From Chloroflexota bacterium (GTDB lineage: Bacteria > Chloroflexota > Limnocylindria > QHBO01): a stretch of DNA of 6,400 nucleotides. The translations under genes and the position numbers were made by a program. The first letter of the stretch is position 1, and each line of letters starts with the position of its first letter. Positions 5,805-6,400 of this stretch are shown here, piece after piece. Location: contig JAPSGM010000115.1 in NCBI GenBank assembly GCA_031177555.1, positions 1 to 6,400 of the forward strand, in the 5' to 3' direction. A model generated the notes under the pieces. It worked only from the letters and a program-made list of their open reading frames with translations, was not told where the DNA came from and ran no database searches.

Positions 5805-6400
5805 TCAGCCGCGGGGTGTCACCTCGCCGCGCCGCACCGTCACGCCAGGACGCGTGGCGCGCCAGTCGTAGGTCGCGACCTCCTCGTCCGGCCCCAGCAG
5901 CCCGACATCCCGCAGCCAGGTGTCGTTGAACAGCTTGCCGACGTAGTTTCGGCCGCTGTCCGGCAGGAGGACCACGAGCAGCGCGTCGGGATCGTCGGTG
6001 TCGCGGGCGACCTGGAGCGCGGCCCACAGGGCAAGGCCGCTCGATTCCCCCATCAGGATGCCCTCGGCGGCGGTCCCCTGCCGCGCGGTGAGCATGGCGT
6101 CGCGATCCGAGCAGCGAAGGATGAGGTCGGGTGCATCCGCGTCGTAGGTAGCCGGCCAGAAGTCCTCGCCCACCCCTTCGGTCAGGTAGGGCCGGGGCGT
6201 GTCACCGCTGAAGACGCTGCCCTCGGTGTCTGCCCCCACCACCACCACCGACGGGTCCTGCTCGCGCAGGTAGCGCGCGATGCCGCTGATCGTCCCCCCG
6301 GTGCCGATGCCGGCCACGAAATGGGTGATGCGCCCCTCGGTCGCCTCCCAGATCTCGGGGCCGGTGGTGCGGTAGTGCGCCTCCGGGTTGGCCGGGTGCG
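5805..6400 (-). CDS. cbs: Cystathionine beta-synthase / cysteine synthase-type PLP enzyme, C-terminal part
   Basis: The C-terminal 197 codons of a fold-type-II PLP enzyme are visible; the N-terminus with the Schiff-base lysine lies beyond the right edge. The sequence includes NPEAHYRTTGPEIWE, then THFVAGIGTGGTISG, whose GTGGT is the phosphate-binding loop. GADTEGSVFSGD and YLTEGVGEDFWPATYD follow; these resemble actinobacterial cystathionine beta-synthases more than CysK. GESSGLALWAAL carries the Ser near the cofactor nitrogen, and LLPDSGRNYVGKLFNDTWL is the end of the catalytic domain. The family condenses serine (or an activated serine) with homocysteine or sulfide, so the exact reaction is not settled. 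The GTG at 6317-6315 inside FVAGIGTGG is not a start, because homology continues upstream to the edge. The protein stops (TGA 5805-5807) about 35 residues after NDTWL, so the tandem CBS regulatory domains of mycobacterial Cbs-type enzymes are absent. The short tail (DWRATRPGVTVRRGEVTPRG) matches no domain I know. Confidence 0.9.
   Translation of the reverse strand, partial: HPANPEAHYRTTGPEIWEATEGRITHFVAGIGTGGTISGIARYLREQDPSVVVVGADTEGSVFSGDTPRPYLTEGVGEDFWPATYDADAPDLILRCSDRDAMLTARQGTAAEGILMGESSGLALWAALQVARDTDDPDALLVVLLPDSGRNYVGKLFNDTWLRDVGLLGPDEEVATYDWRATRPGVTVRRGEVTPRG

Noticed and set aside
5098..5871. Intact 257-residue regulator gene starting at GTG 5098
   Set aside because: Only the first 80 or so residues match the LuxR-type ATPase, and the middle belongs to another family. 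After about 5520 the frame leaves that family, whose continuation sits in another frame, and then runs on into the opposite-strand gene.
1..6400. Mobile element, CRISPR array, toxin-antitoxin or defence system
   Set aside because: I found no transposase or integrase motifs, no regularly spaced repeats, no terminal inverted repeats bounding a gene, and no nuclease, methylase or toxin-like pair in any frame.

Overview
This is a GC-rich bacterial window of mostly ordinary chromosomal metabolism. The GC richness, strongly GC-ending codons, an actinobacterial-type cystathionine beta-synthase and a fragment of a large LuxR-type ATPase regulator suggest a high-GC lineage such as Actinomycetota or Chloroflexota. 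No phylogenetic marker is present, so this placement is an inference. There are no rRNA or tRNA genes, CRISPR arrays, phage genes or recognisable insertion sequences.

Layout. At the left edge, the 3' end of an unrecognised gene (2-421, +) runs tail-to-tail into a minus-strand block, with the two stop codons overlapping. Read in transcription order, the block is mmsA, CoA-acylating methylmalonate-semialdehyde dehydrogenase (4608-3067); an alpha/beta hydrolase (about 3054-2185); a PLP-dependent cystathionine gamma-synthase/lyase (2132-948); and a four-helix membrane protein with a TTG start (942-418). Spacing is tight, so the four may be co-transcribed. The block begins at a 258-bp divergent intergenic region (4609-4866) that holds a 10-bp inverted repeat and a short palindrome.

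On the other side of that region, reading right, lies a 56-codon ORF with a CxxC...HxxC metal-binding pattern (4867-5037). It is followed by a decayed stretch (5038-5722). That stretch joins a Walker B fragment of a LuxR-family ATPase regulator in frame to the C-terminal part of an unrelated conserved hypothetical protein, and is broken further by a one-base frameshift and a nonsense codon. At the right edge, entering on the minus strand, is the C-terminal 197 residues of a cystathionine beta-synthase/cysteine synthase-type enzyme (6400-5805).

How the genes work together. Cystathionine beta-synthase and cystathionine gamma-lyase together convert homocysteine to cysteine (reverse transsulfuration), and the two genes lie close together in some actinobacteria. 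Here they are on the same strand but about 3.7 kb apart, with mmsA, the hydrolase and the decayed stretch between them. mmsA makes propionyl-CoA from valine, inositol or pyrimidine breakdown, and methionine breakdown through 2-oxobutyrate can also yield propionyl-CoA, so a shared metabolic theme is possible but unproven. I see no convincing new multi-gene system. The points most worth checking are the missing canonical start of the hydrolase, which shares a frame with mmsA across one TAG; the chimeric pseudogene; the small Cys/His protein; and the inverted repeat upstream of mmsA.
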